Positions 23,878-35,271 of a stretch of 64,000 bases of DNA are shown in pieces (position 1 is the stretch's first letter; each line of letters opens with the position of its first letter). The notes under the pieces are model-generated. The model did not search any database. It was not told the origin of the DNA and worked only from the letters and a program-made list of their open reading frames with translations. A program made the position numbers and the translations under genes. Location of the stretch: positions 4,158,501 through 4,222,500 of the forward strand of contig JACVVK020000005.1 of assembly GCA_018292915.2 (NCBI GenBank). The letters are read 5' to 3'. Source of the DNA: Batillaria attramentaria. Taxonomy: Eukaryota > Mollusca > Gastropoda > Batillariidae.

Positions 23878-24870
23878 CTTGCTTGCTGTCCGTCCCACGC
23901 AGCCAAGTTGGAGAAACTAAAAGCGACTAATCAGACTCTCCCAGAAGGAGGAGAAAGAGGAGGAGGAGGAGAGATCCACCCTTCTTCCCCAGCCATAGCT
24001 GCAGCTGAAGCTAGCACCGTGTAGCGAGCGAGGCGGGGAGAGGGATTAATGCTAATGTACGGGCAAATGGCACAGTCCTCCCTCCGGCTTTAGAGAGCCA
24101 GGGCTTTCACTGGGGGGAACACTCCTTTCCTCTAATGTCCCTTTTCCATTTGTTTTTCTCTTCTCCGTCTGTAATTAAGATGTTTTCTTGGGGGTATCTC
24201 TTAGGGTTTCCCTTCCCTTCCTTGCGACATGGCCTCTTTTTAGGGCGCCGTGCTCTGCTCGTGGTTTTTAAAGGTTTGATGTAAGCTTTTGTGTTTTTGT
24301 GCCAAGTCCGTTTGGCTTGTGTAAGCAATAACGACCGCGATTTTTCTACACCTACTTTGCAGGAGAAACCGAAAAAAAAAGGTCTTTAAAGTAGATGTCC
24401 GGTTTTCCCCTCCAGCAACAATGTCCTTGTCAGGGTTTTGCAAATTGGATTTTCCGGGCACCCAAAGTGTGCTTTATGGCGGAGCATCATGACACCACCT
24501 CTTGCTAAAGCTCCGGCGACAAGCCTCTAAATGTTTTTAGCCGTCTGCCCGTTGAGGAGAGGGTTTTGTTTTCAGCCCGCGTGAATAATTGATGCAAGCG
24601 TACGTTGAACAGAGGCCCGCAGTGATTTGGGATTAGGGAGCCCGGGTGATAGAATTTGATGTACGACGGGGCATCGGCGACCCTTCTGCGAGATAAAAGT
24701 CGGGGAGGTGCTTTCCTCCGCCAGGGATATGGGGGGATTTATTTGGGCGTCGTTGAATTATTGATAAAAGTATACTGCGGGGCTAAATGATGAAACGTAT
24801 TGCAAATGGACCGGGCGGCCGCCAGCGCTGGAGACGAAGAGGTGCTGAAGAACAGGACGCGAGAAAGAAT
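23878..24870. promoter_or_regulatory. Repeat-poor intronic island, candidate regulatory DNA
   Basis: About 1 kb without SINEs or microsatellites. It contains several homeodomain/GATA-like words (attaatgctaatg, aataattgatgc, gaattattgataaaag). This is circumstantial only; I see no promoter or ORF. Confidence 0.2.
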
Positions 24871-25421
24871 TGGCTAATTTGGGCGAGTGTTTGGCTTCCT
24901 TTATGAGGGGGGAAAAAGCTTATTGTCCTTTATGTTTCCCCTTTTTATGTCGAGCTTTCCTTCCTTGTTTCTGTTGGTCTGTTTGTTTGTTTGCTTTTTT
25001 TTTTACTGTCTTATTTTTCAGTTTAGTGTGCTAAGCTTTGTACTTATTCATGTGTTTGTCATTTTAATTTTTTTTTGGCAAAAACAGCGTCAGGGGATAA
25101 TCCTAAATCCTGGACTTCTGGATTTACTCTTGTTTAAAAAAACAAAGAAACAAACAAAACGCTTCGATTACGGAAATGTGTATTGGTAATGGAACTAGGA
25201 GGGTTTTAAAAGAGACTGCGTTTTTGTTGTTGCTGTTGTTCGTATTTTTGCATGCTCGTCTTTGTTTTTGTTTTTTTTGTTTTTTACGCGTAACTCATTT
25301 TCAATATTACGTCTGCCGTATGCACGAATGGGTTTGAGGTCACCTTTTTTTATGGAAATAGCTACGGAAGTTTCATCTACAGACGCAGTAAACAACTGCA
25401 AGACGGGACGTGCTCGTGTGT

Positions 25422-25447
25422 GTGCGTCTGTGTGTGTGTGTGTGTGT

Positions 25448-25494
<47 letters not shown>

Positions 25495-25509
25495 TGTGAG
25501 AGAGACACA
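25422..25509 (+). repeat. (TG)n(AG)n
   Basis: Interrupted (TG) array followed by (GA) and short (CA). Confidence 0.95.
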
Positions 25510-26390
25510 CACAAGCCTGCACGCAAAGCAAAAACTCCGCTGACACGACTCTGTTTGGATGTGTCAAAAATTGCATAATGCCAGAGCGGAACTGACAAGA
25601 ATGTCCGCACCAAGAGTCAGCGGCGGACAACAAATAAACGCAGAGAGTGGACGGGACGGGAGTAGTGGTCAAAGCAAGCAAGCAAGCAGGAAAGCAACTG
25701 AAGCAATCGTGGCTTCAGCCAAGGCTAGGAGGGGGTAGGGTATTGTTGCCGTAGGGTAGGGCCCCTAAGGAAAAATTTAATGGGTAGATTCTAATGGGTC
25801 AACATCCATCCACCCCCACACCCCCACCCCCTTACCCTGTGGCGCTGCGGGGAAAGGCAATCACGCGCCATGTTTACCCGGCATACCTCCACCCGCTCGT
25901 CTTCCGCTGGGGACGTCACGTTCCCCCGGTGCCCACAACTGTCTCACTTTCCACCCGCCGTCCCCGCCGCTCGTGTGCTCGCGACAAACTACACGGGAAA
26001 CACTTAACGGGCCGTGTTGTCCTGCTAGTTTACCCGAGCTCGTCGCGGTGTCCCCTACGATTGTTCCTTAATTGAGCGGCGAGGCCCCCGAGCCCTGGCG
26101 GAGACAGGCAGGCACCAAGGATGGGGTGCTGCATTAACTTCTTATTGAGAGATCATGGGATAACCCGGGCTTTGGGACACGGAATCCGTCTCTAGCCGGG
26201 CCAGACAGAAACCGAGGGACGAGAGCACTGCACACATATCGATAACCCGACCAGCAAACGGCACACAGACCAAAAGGGGGGAACCCTGGAGGAGTGTGAT
26301 ATATACACCAAATATTCGGGGGAGAAGGAAAGAGGCAAGGACTGGGTGGTGGGTGAGGGGTATTGGGGGGGGGGGGGTAGCGGACTTAAC

Positions 26391-26821
26391 TAAAGTTAAG
26401 CTTTACTCAGGGTGAAATTGTAGGAGGGGCGTGGTGACTTTATTTAGGGTGGAAATTGTAGGCGTGGTCACGCCCATGTTACAATGTGTCCGCAAAACGA
26501 GGCTTAAAAATCGAAGCAAAACAAACTACAAACCGGAAAAGACATAGATAAATATATGTATGTTATTACACACATATTGATGTGAGAGAGGGAGAGAGAG
26601 AGAGAGTTGACTAGAGTTAAACTTTACTGAGGATGGAAATTGTAGGCGTAGTGACTTTATTTAGGGTGGAAATTGTAGGCGTGGTCACGCCCATGTCACA
26701 ATGTGTCCTCAAAACTAAGCTTAAAATCAAATCAAAACAAACTAAAAACCGGAAAAGACATAGATTTATAATTATATGAATGTGATCGCTCACACATTTT
26801 GAAGAGAGAGAGAGAGAGAGA
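26391..26821 (+). repeat. Tandem duplication, two ~219 bp units
   Basis: Unit 1 26391-26609, unit 2 26611-26821. Shared: gactttatttagggtggaaa, ttgtaggcgtggtcacgccc, aaccggaaaagacatagat. Each ends in (GA)n. Each unit carries an internal subrepeat and the ggcgtggtcacgcc palindrome. Confidence 0.9.
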
Positions 26822-26878
26822 GTTCTTTGAAGCGTGCATACACGGTACATGATGCGTGTTACCATCAGCTTTCTTGCT

Positions 26879-26925
26879 TCTAAGATAAGATATCACTTTA
26901 TTCGTCCCTCGAAGGGAAATTGCAC
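26879..26925 (-). mobile_element. Retroelement 3' end, minus strand
   Basis: The complement reads aatttcccttcgagggacga then ataaagtgatatcttatctt, matching the style of the 44.9 kb 3' end. The body upstream on the minus strand is not recognisable. Confidence 0.5.
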
Positions 26926-28429
26926 TGTCTGCTCTGTATATCTGTTACACATCAGTTGTCGGCGCGTCCAAGCATCAGTTGTGCGAGTCCTTTCAGTTTC
27001 ACGCCTAGCCCCTCCCCCACAGGCGCGGCTGTGAATAGCATGAAAAGTTCAGCTTTATAGAGCGACTGAACTTCATCAAGCAGACAGCGATAGAACAGAT
27101 GTCAGCAGGGAAAATCAGTCCAATAGAGCTGTGTCACTGACCTGAGATAAAAAGCAGAAATGGTTCTCTATATCAACACAGATTATGTGTCTAAAATACC
27201 CTATGGATGATTTTAAATCACCCATGATTTTTTTTTTTTGAAATTGAGAGATTTAGAAACGCACGCGCCCTTATAACCGTCTGTTTGTTTCGCTGTCATA
27301 AAGATTTTCAAAATTAGTGTAATTTATCTCTTCTTGCCTGAGATGTGTGCTTGGAGGACACAGACAAATTTTAATGGAAAATTTTACGCTCCAAAGCGTC
27401 TTTAGTAATTTTATGAACTCGAAGGGCGTTAGTTGTCAGTCATCAAAGCAAAATTGAGAGAAAAAGAGACAACGAACAGTTCTATGAGCCAGTGGATCTT
27501 TACAGAGACTATGGCATCCCGAGAGAGGGAGGGAGATTGGTTTCAGTCTGGGCAACAGATCATGAAGATCAAAAGCCTTCCCAAAATCGATATTGAGTCT
27601 GTTATTTTGTATGGCTTTTGTAGGTCTGACAGGCAATCATTCCCGTAATGTGATAATTGGTCAGGCGATAATGACGTAACTGAACCGATGCCAGGAACCG
27701 CCCGTTATCCTTTAATAACCCAGAACTGACTCCGCGAAACGTGAAAATACAGTGTGTATGAACTGTTTCTGACCTGTCATAGAGATGAGAGGCGCCACAC
27801 CTATCCGTAGCAGATGTGATACTTTCTTTTGATGATAAGAAAGGAGACTTTTGTTTAGTTCGTCCATCGACCCGTTGAAACTGCAGGATGAGTCCTCTCC
27901 CATCTTTTTTTTTTTTCATCGTCCTCAATCGACATCCCGAGCTGGACGCATTCTAGCATTCTACAATGTGTTTTTAAACCGTATCCCCCCCCCCCCTTTG
28001 CATCCCTACCCCCATACAGCCTTCAAACGACTTCCATGACATTCTGTATTTTTAAACGGTACTCCTATTCCACTCCCCCTTTCCCTCCCTCGGCCCCCTC
28101 CCAGTTCCACCCCTCAGCCCCCAACGGAAGCCTCTACAGACAGGTGAGTCACACGCCTACCTGGCACACGTAAATCACCTGCATGGGGCGCTGGTCACGG
28201 CCTGCTGGAGTGGTAAGGTGCCTAATCACCGCTGTCACGGGGCCCGTCAGCCCGACCCACGGGCCGCCCCACCACCCCATTTCCGGAGCTCGCCCGCCGT
28301 TTCGAAATGGACCAGGAGCACTTCGGTCAGGTTTCTGCCATTCTCCCTGGTGGCTGGGAGTCTGCTGTATTTTGTCCGTCCTCCACGTTGATGTTTTCTG
28401 CCGCGGAGAAAGAGGCTGTGTGCGTGTGC

Positions 28430-28604
28430 GGGGAGCCGGGGTGGACGAATGGTAGAGCGTTGGACTTCTAATGCTCTTGTCGTGAGTTCGTATCCGGGCT
28501 TGGGCGGAATATTTGTGCTGGCTTTTTCATCCTTGCCCCGTCTTTGATATCACCCGTATGTGGTGGAAAAGGACGTTAAACTCCCAAACACCCACCTACC
28601 CACC
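28430..28604 (+). mobile_element. SINE-A copy with 14-bp TSD
   Basis: Full-length. TSD ctgtgtgcgtgtgc (28416-28429) versus ctgtgcgcgtgtgc (28605-28618), one mismatch. Confidence 0.93.
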
Positions 28605-28828
28605 CTGTGCGCGTGTGCAGTTAGAGACATAGGTTCAGGGTGAGGTTTAGGATTGGGGTTCGTGGTATTGGCACGTAATCCTCACCGTAGCGCTATGTCA
28701 ACGCCTATTCCTTTGATGCCTCTATGTTCGTAACGTCGCTGAGATGGAAAACTTCCGCTTTAGAAGCTTTAAGGATGTTCGCCAGATAGACATACGTTTC
28801 ATTTGGCCGTTGCGACCGTTTTCGTGCA

Positions 28829-29567
28829 AAAAGTCAGGTGCGGCCGTTTATGGCTGTGCTTGCATTCTGCTCTCGTAGCCGGAAAGTCTATCAGACATGG
28901 AAGTCTTTCCAAGTTCTCGGGTGCTACTCAGACTGCCTCAGCAGCAGCAGCCCATAGAGACAGAGTCGAGAAAATGTCAGTTGCCAATGCTAGGCTCACA
29001 CACGGGCCGTTTATGGCGGTGATTGCATTCTGCTCAGGTAGCCGCAGAGTCACGGAAGAACAAGACTAACAGAGACTGAAGCTTCTGCTCAGACTTTCTC
29101 AGCAGCAGCAGCAGCAGCGGCCCAGAAAGGACGCAGAAAGACAGGTGCCACTGCTAGGCACGCACACACGACCGTTCACGGCGGAGCTTCGATTCTTCTC
29201 TGGTAGCCGACAAGTCGAAGACATTGAAGTCTTCCCAAGATTTTTTGGGGGAGCCGGGATGGCCGAATGGTAGAGCGTTGGACTTCTAATGCTCGGGTCG
29301 TGAGTTTAGCATCCCGGCTTGGGCCAAACATTTGTGCTGGCTTTTTCCTCGTTGCCCCGTCTTTGATATCACCCGTGTGTGGTGGAAAAGGACGTTAAAC
29401 CCCCACCCCCACCCCCCACCCCCAACGCCAAGTTCGCTGGTGCTACTCAGACTACCTCAGCAGCAGCCGAGGAAGACAGACAGGACAAAAAGTCAGGTGC
29501 CACTGCTACTGCTAGGCGCACACACGCGGCCGTTTATGGCTATGATTGCATTCTGCTCAGGTAGCCG
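28829..29567 (+). repeat. Four-unit ~165 bp tandem array, split by SINE-A
   Basis: Units end at the tagcc of gcattctgctcaggtagcc-like blocks near 28880, 29043, 29209 and 29567. Each has a gtcaggtgcc/ctgctaggc block, a cacacgcggccgtttatggc block and a (CAG)n-rich ctcagcagcagc. The spacing of the last pair is enlarged by the inserted SINE-A (29249-29425). Confidence 0.85.
29249..29425 (+). mobile_element. SINE-A copy inserted in a ~165 bp tandem array
   Basis: Full-length head gagccgggatggccgaatgg and tail ggacgttaaacccccacccc. The flanks (gaagtcttcccaag before, caagttcgctggtgctactc after) correspond to one contiguous stretch of the neighbouring array unit (28.89 kb), so the SINE postdates the array. 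Confidence 0.92.
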
Positions 29568-29589
29568 CGGAGCCAGGCCCGGGCATCAA

Positions 29590-29708
29590 TTGCCTGACAA
29601 TGGCGCGCTGTCAGAAACCAACAAAAGTCCCCACCGGAATAGCGGCGTTTAATTTGTTGCCCCGGCGTTTCCTTTATGGGGCGCCATTGTGCCAGGCCAT
29701 TGTCAGGC
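29590..29708. repeat. Inverted repeat around a 119-bp interval
   Basis: gcctgacaatggc near 29590 is complemented by gccattgtcaggc near 29696-29708, with a partial second stem (gcgccattgt). It may be a short MITE; single copy here. Confidence 0.55.
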
Positions 29709-30059
29709 GCAGCGATGGACTGGCGGCCGACAGAGTCAGGATCTAAACTGAGCAACCGTTTCCTCAGGTCTTTAGAATTGTGTCAGGGTAGTTAGGGTAC
29801 AGCGGGTGGGGTTTCAATCAGTTCCGGCTGTTTTAGCACGTCATGTTCATTTAGGGGGGTTTAGGTCGTGACTTTTAGAGGTAATAATCGTAGTACCACT
29901 GCACCCCGTAATAATAATAATAATATAACGCCGAACCCTATATAGGCTGAAGGTGCATCAGATATTTATTTCTAAGAACAGATAAAAAATAAAAACAGAT
30001 GAAACAAACACAAGACAGATAAAAACAGGTGAAACTGATAAAACTACTGTAATTCGAAC

Positions 30060-30094
30060 ACACGCACGCGCGCGCGCACACACACACACGCACG

Positions 30095-30163
<69 letters not shown>
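30060..30163 (+). repeat. (CG/CA)n to (CA)n array
   Basis: Starts CGCGCGCG-like, then (GCAC)n, then about 65 bp (CA). Preceded at about 29910-29955 by an (AAT)n/ctatataggctgaagg block that may be a minus-strand LINE 3' end. Confidence 0.95.
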
Positions 30164-30167
<4 letters not shown>

Positions 30168-30946
30168 ACGCAAGCACAGCACAACGATAAGAGAGCCAAG
30201 CTTTGGGATGGTGAAGAGGTGGGTTTACTTTTCAAGAGGGACTTGGTTTAAACATTTTTTTTTATTCATGGAAGGATCACCGTAAAACAGTAAATAAGAT
30301 TGTAAGAGAGCACGACAATTAAAAATTTCTGTACGTTCTCATCTGAGCCAGTTTACATACAAGCATGGCGGAGAAATTGGCATGAGGGACTTGAAGGATT
30401 CTTTGTTTGAACTGTCCCTGATTGGAAGAGGGAGCTGAATCCCAACGCGCGCTTTATGTTGTATTCTGTTGTCTTGAACTTTCTGTTGTCTTTGTGTAAC
30501 TTCCTCTTCATCCAGCGTGATGGCAACGGTAGTGTAATGTGGGAACGTGTATGCTACGTGTAGATGAGGGAGGAAGGGGAGGCGATGCAGTAACTTCCTT
30601 TTCGAAGAGAACAGTTTCTTGTCTTTCTTCCTTTGTTTGTTTGTTTCGTATTTTGTTTGTTTGATGTGTTTTTGGTTTTTTTTTTCCTTTTAGTTACTGT
30701 TATCTCGTTTTGTCTCGTTTTATCTCGTTTCGTCTCGACTTGTCTACTGTTTCATCTCGTTTTCTCTCGTCGCAGCTTGGGCTTTCATGTGTTCTCAGCC
30801 CAGACTATCTAACTCAACCCCGTGTTTGTTCAGTGTTGTTTACACATGTGTACCCATGAAAAAGAAAAGAAGAAGAAAAAAAAAGACACTTAGCATTTTA
30901 ATGACACTCCATCAACCCTGAGTGACATTTGGATTGTATGTTTCAG

Positions 30947-31031
30947 AATCGAAGAGGATGAGCTGCTGGAACACCAAATCTCGTCTGGTCAGATCTCGCT
31001 CAAGGACGAGAAAAGCTGCTCCATCCAGTAA
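30947..31031 (+). CDS. EHBP1: EHBP1 terminal coding exon with CaaX box and stop
   Basis: This last coding exon follows a tgtatgtttcag acceptor ending at 30946. Its first base completes GC|A (Ala), then the frame gives IEEDELLEHQIS, SGQISLKDEKSCSIQ and TAA at 31029-31031. The acidic EEDE...E run followed by a short basic/acidic tail and a terminal Cys-Ser-Ile-Gln agrees with the end of EHBP1, whose vertebrate form I recall ending in a CaaX box (CVLQ in human). A glutamine at the X position predicts farnesylation, which would anchor the protein to membranes and assist the Rab interaction. Alternative: the EHBP1L1 paralogue, but invertebrates usually have one gene. The exon is intact; no frameshift is visible. 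Confidence rests on consistent splice phases over three exons and the terminal motif. Confidence 0.87.
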
Positions 31032-33074
31032 ATAGACTCCACTCTCCTGGACTTATTTATCGCCATGGCAACCACGCAGGTGTCTGCCCGAGATACCCCA
31101 CGATTGACGGCATTCGGAATCACATAATCACATTATCATCTGTTGTTGTCCCTTTGGCAACAGAATCCACCTTGCGTGCTTGAAGTCCTTTATGTGGTTT
31201 GATCCTTGGTAATGTGAAGGCCGTGCCGCCATCAAATAAGCCACAGAAAGCATCAAATATGAGACATTTCATTACACTCAGGTTTTAGTGGGGTGGACTG
31301 CCGCCAATTCGGTTTGTGGCCATGGTAACACGTCCTGTACGTGTCTCTTTGAGGTACCGAACAGGCCAAGAACAGCATAAAGCACTTTTGTTGAAGGGTA
31401 TTTTACTATTAGTAATTTGTTGGCGTCCACAGAAAAATCGGGCATAATTTATGTTAAAAAAAAAAAATCTTCACGCACATGGGTTTTTGCAGTGCAGTGC
31501 AGGCATTTTTATTATTTTTTTTTATCGACGTTTCTCATTACATGTGTGCACATTTATTTTGTGAAGCAGTGATACAATGTCTTCAAGCCATAGGTTATGT
31601 TTAATTTTGTTTCTGAAATAACTGCTTTTGACTCAATTTAATTCGTGGTAGGGAACTTCGGTAGCAGTTTTTGTACACGTACACGTGTATTTAACACTTT
31701 TCTTACCGCGCACGACCTGTGCCGCTAATGAAAGGACACGGATGAATCTGTTGACGCACGTACATTTCCAAGCTTCGTGCTGTGGCGGTCACCCCCCGTC
31801 GTAAGAGATTTAGAGAAATTTATGTCCATTGCCTACCATTAAGGACCAGTGCACTGTACAATCGATTTCTACTGGTGGATGAAGTGGTAATGATGTTCCG
31901 TGGGCAGTGTTTAAAAGCAAATGGGTAAATAAGAAATGAACAGTTGGGATTTAGCCACAAGAGCAAACTTGGCTGCAAGAAAGAACTATGGTCTTCCTAG
32001 ATTGGGCGGTGTGATAATTGTAGCGGTGAAGAAAAATACCTGTATGCACCAGTGTAATGATGTGCGCTGACAGAGGCGTTTGTTAGCGCAAAAGATCAAA
32101 CCACAATCCCTTGCGTCCACAGGAAATATTGACCGCCAGTAATCAATACATGCACCACTGTATTATGTCTGCCCAGTAGTGAAACACGTCCCTTGGAAAT
32201 CGGTTGGCTGCGGTGCTCATAATATTGCTGTAGAATGATGATGAGTGACTTTCGCACGCACAGCAACCTGGTGAAAAGCGAATATTTGCTGCTGCAATGC
32301 TTTGACGTGCGCTTTCTTTTTATTTTGTTGTCGTGCCAAACGCCGAAATGTGCTAAAAGATTTTGATTGAAAACATTTCTTTTTCGCGCGGTGCGGAAGA
32401 TGGTGGAGGAAGATTTCAGTGGTGTAAAATAATATGGAATTTTCAAATTAGTTGAACTTGGCCTGAAATTGTAACCCCCCCCCCCCCAACCCCCGCTTTT
32501 TTATTTTAAAGAAAGCCGGGTTTGGTTGGGTTTTTTTTTTTGGGTCATAACCGTAGTAAGCAGCTGTTTTTTATGTCATAACCCGAGCACGCTTTAGTGG
32601 CGTCTTCCCTTTAGCTTACTTTCGGTGCAGATTTGCTATAAAACGAAATTACCATTTGACAGCAAGATATCTAGTGGTTATTTCAGCAAGAAGAAAAGAG
32701 GGGTTTATTGCGCGGAGTAAATGGTGTCGCTGTTTTGCACCCAATTGAAACCGTGATCACAGCTTCTAAACTTCTTTTTTTTCCCCCTCAGAAATAACGC
32801 ATCACGTTTAATTAAACTCAAGTTTGAGTGAAAGTTTGCGATCACGCACTGAGACACTATTTTGTCAGAGTAAAACTTGCCACTGCATTATTATTCGCAT
32901 TGTGGTGTTTGCAGTGTTAGTGTTTATTGTTTGCTACTTGAGAACTCCACATTCAGTGCGATACCTGTTGCGTACTTGTTGGTGTACAATTGTTCGGGTT
33001 TTTATCCCCCCACAGTCTCCTGTGGACACACGCTTACCGAAAAAAAAGCAAAACCTTTAATTGATACAACCCAT
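31032..33074 (+). other. EHBP1: Probable EHBP1 3' UTR and 3' flank
   Basis: Sequence following the stop codon is less repetitive than the rest of the window up to the MITE at 33083, as expected for 3' UTR. I found no AATAAA by eye until about 39.05 kb (an aaaataaaataaaa run); weaker ATTAAA candidates occur at about 32810 and 35770. The transcript end therefore cannot be placed from sequence alone. Confidence 0.4.
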
Positions 33075-33082
33075 TCCAGATA

Positions 33083-33257
33083 ATGTCGGGACGATGTGGC
33101 ATTTCAAATTTCAAATTTTAACTTACAGCACAGAATTTGAACAGTCACGCAGATTTTGAGTCAGAAACCCGAATGTCAAATTCGAAATATGAAGCAACAC
33201 CCTCGAAACGTCTCTTCAGCGGAGCGGCCTCTGCAAAATGCCACATCGTCCCGGCAT
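33083..33257. mobile_element. hAT-like MITE, copy 2 (175 bp)
   Basis: Inverted ends atgtcgggacgatgtggcat and complement of atgccgggacgatgtggcat, with an 8-bp TSD tccagata / tccagatg. Interior shared with 2789-2949. Confidence 0.87.
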
Positions 33258-33387
33258 TCCAGATGCGATGCACAGCTTTGTACGGGATCATTGTACAGTT
33301 TGTCCATTTTTGTGTGTGATGTTAACGATGATGACGATGATGGTGAAGATGATGATAATGATGACAGTTGTTATCATCGTTATTATT

Positions 33388-33456
33388 TCGTCATTTAGGA
33401 AAAGGTTCTAAGCACCATGGATTTAATGAGGGCTTAGAACCTTATTTCAGATGACA
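33388..33456. mobile_element. TA-type palindromic MITE, copy 4
   Basis: tcgtcatttaggaaaaggtt ... aaccttatttcagatgaca, with central ctaagcaccatggattta. It follows a (GATGAT) run. Confidence 0.7.
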
Positions 33457-34124
33457 TTATTATTATTATTATGCGAATCCACAGTTCTTATTTTCTCCAG
33501 TTTTATGTGTTATTACGTTTGCTGAATATGTATTTCATTGTTTGATATTTTTGGGCATTGGAGTATGGTTGGCAAACGTTTACTGGTTTAGAACAAAAAT
33601 CAATTCAGTACTTGTTTCCACGGTTGGTCATATATCTGCGTGTCCTGCCAGTGTGTCCAGTGAATTCAGAGATTTTTTTTTTTTTTTTGTCCGAATGACC
33701 GAAAGGGTTCAGAGAGCACCTTTGACAAATGAAGTATATTTATTCGGTATTTTTAACCGCTTAAATGCTAAATGATTCTGCTTAGGGCTAATGGAGGCTA
33801 CACCCGTAATTTGTAATGTTTGTAAGTTGTGTCTGTATTTAGCTTTGTACCGGTATTTTGTGTCCTGCTTGTTTAATTACACCCCTGCAAAAATACTCAA
33901 TTCTCAACCGACTGGTTTAGTTTCGTTTGATCTTCGTGGTCCTGTTAATTATCCTGATTGATTTTGTTGTTTGTTGATCCTGGCCTGATCGGGTTTGCCT
34001 TGGTTTAATTACGAATGTAATTTGTACACGTTCCACTATCATAGCCTTAATTTGCTCTATCTCTCTTGTCTCTCTGTCTCTTTCTCTGTCTGCCTGTCTC
34101 TATGTCCCTCTCAATCAAAAACAC

Positions 34125-34150
34125 GCACACACACGCACGCGCGCGGGGAC

Positions 34151-34232
<82 letters not shown>
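34125..34232 (+). repeat. (CT)n(CA)n
   Basis: CGCG-rich start, (CT) of about 22 bp, then about 60 bp (CA). Confidence 0.96.
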
Positions 34233-34237
<5 letters not shown>

Positions 34238-34460
34238 GCGTTTTTGCATTTTCTGGGTAGCTGTTGTTGTTTTTCTATTTTTCGTTGGTATCTTGCAGCT
34301 TGTGATGCATAACGTGTTGTTGATCTGAAAGCATCTCACTGTTGTAGGTATTGTTCGTTCCACCAGTCAGTGCAGCGTAATCATGATTTGTATTGATCCA
34401 TTTTTTAAAGGAAATCTGTAACTCTTAAGATCCCGAGCCCGACCACCCCTGATAGTAGCC

Positions 34461-34655
34461 AGATTTAGTAGGACTTCGTAAAGAGGACTTCGCTGAGCAG
34501 CGTAACCCATTTACATGTAAATTAGGCTCACACGGCAGAGGCCGCGAGCTGCTAACGCGCTGCGATTGGCTAATGGCACCCGTAACGTGCCTAATTTACA
34601 TGCAAATCGGTTACGCTGCTCAGCGAAGTCCTCCGTACGAAATCCTACTAAATCT
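34461..34655. mobile_element. 195-bp near-palindromic element
   Basis: Two ~66 bp arms: agatttagtaggacttcgta ... gcagcgtaacccatttacat ... at left, and their near-exact reverse complement at right (cctaatttacatgcaaatcg ... ttacgctgctcagcgaagtc ... tcctactaaatct). About 63 bp of unique centre. No clear TSD. It is a foldback MITE or equivalent. Confidence 0.8.
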
Positions 34656-34694
34656 AAGACTTTTCAGTAGAGCAAGCCACTGCACACCAGTAGG

Positions 34695-34786
34695 AGCCAC
34701 TTCAAGCCACTATTTCAACAAGGCGTGGGCCTTCCCCGCAAGGTCCGTGACCGCTGCAGATTGCGTAACAGTGGCTTGAAGTGGCT
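34695..34786. repeat. Perfect 17-bp inverted repeat (hairpin)
   Basis: agccacttcaagccact at 34695-34711 and its exact complement agtggcttgaagtggct at 34770-34786, with a 58 bp loop. It lies 40 bp after the 195-bp palindrome. Confidence 0.85.
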
Positions 34787-35180
34787 TTTCGAGATTTGAA
34801 GATTTCAAGTAAAATTGCGATTTTTCCGTGAGCGTTTAAGAGTTCAGGGTCTGGTCGGTCCTGGTGACTTTTGGGTTTGGAAAAGAAAGTAATGATTTCG
34901 TCCGGAATGCTCTCCACACGAGTCGAACACTTTGTTTCTGTTTCATCCCCGAAAATGTGTGGAATTACTCTGTCACATATGAATTTTGGTTTTTCTTGTT
35001 TTATTAGGGTGCATTATGTGTAAGTTTGCCTGCTGTGGGTTCGCCTTTGACTTTTCTGTTACAATCGGGCTGGTCTTTTTATTGTCCTCCCACCCCACGA
35101 TTGACCACTATGCTGATTGTTGTTGGGCGTTTTTCAGTTAATGTGCTCTGAGGTTCACTGTAACGTTACATGTACACTCT

Positions 35181-35194
35181 GTGTGTGTGCGCGC

Positions 35195-35249
<55 letters not shown>

Positions 35250-35271
35250 GTGGTGGTGGTGGGGGGGGGGG
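35181..35271 (+). repeat. (GC)n(GT)n(GA)n and G-run
   Basis: gtgtgcgcgcgcgc start, (GT)n, (GA)n, then (GGT)n and poly(G). Confidence 0.95.

Larger units (their letters stand above)
22728..30946 (+). other. EHBP1: EHBP1 intron, 8,219 bp
   Basis: GT-AG intron (gtaagt ... tttcag). It holds the decayed exon-2 copy, a purine run at 23.58 kb, a repeat-poor stretch of about 2 kb at 23.88-26.3 kb that could include regulatory DNA, a 219 bp tandem duplication, a LINE-type 3' end on the minus strand, two SINE-A copies with the ~165 bp tandem array between and around them, a foldback at 29.59 kb and a long (CA)n. Between 26.95-28.13 kb and 30.2-30.9 kb I see nothing recognisable. Confidence 0.8.
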
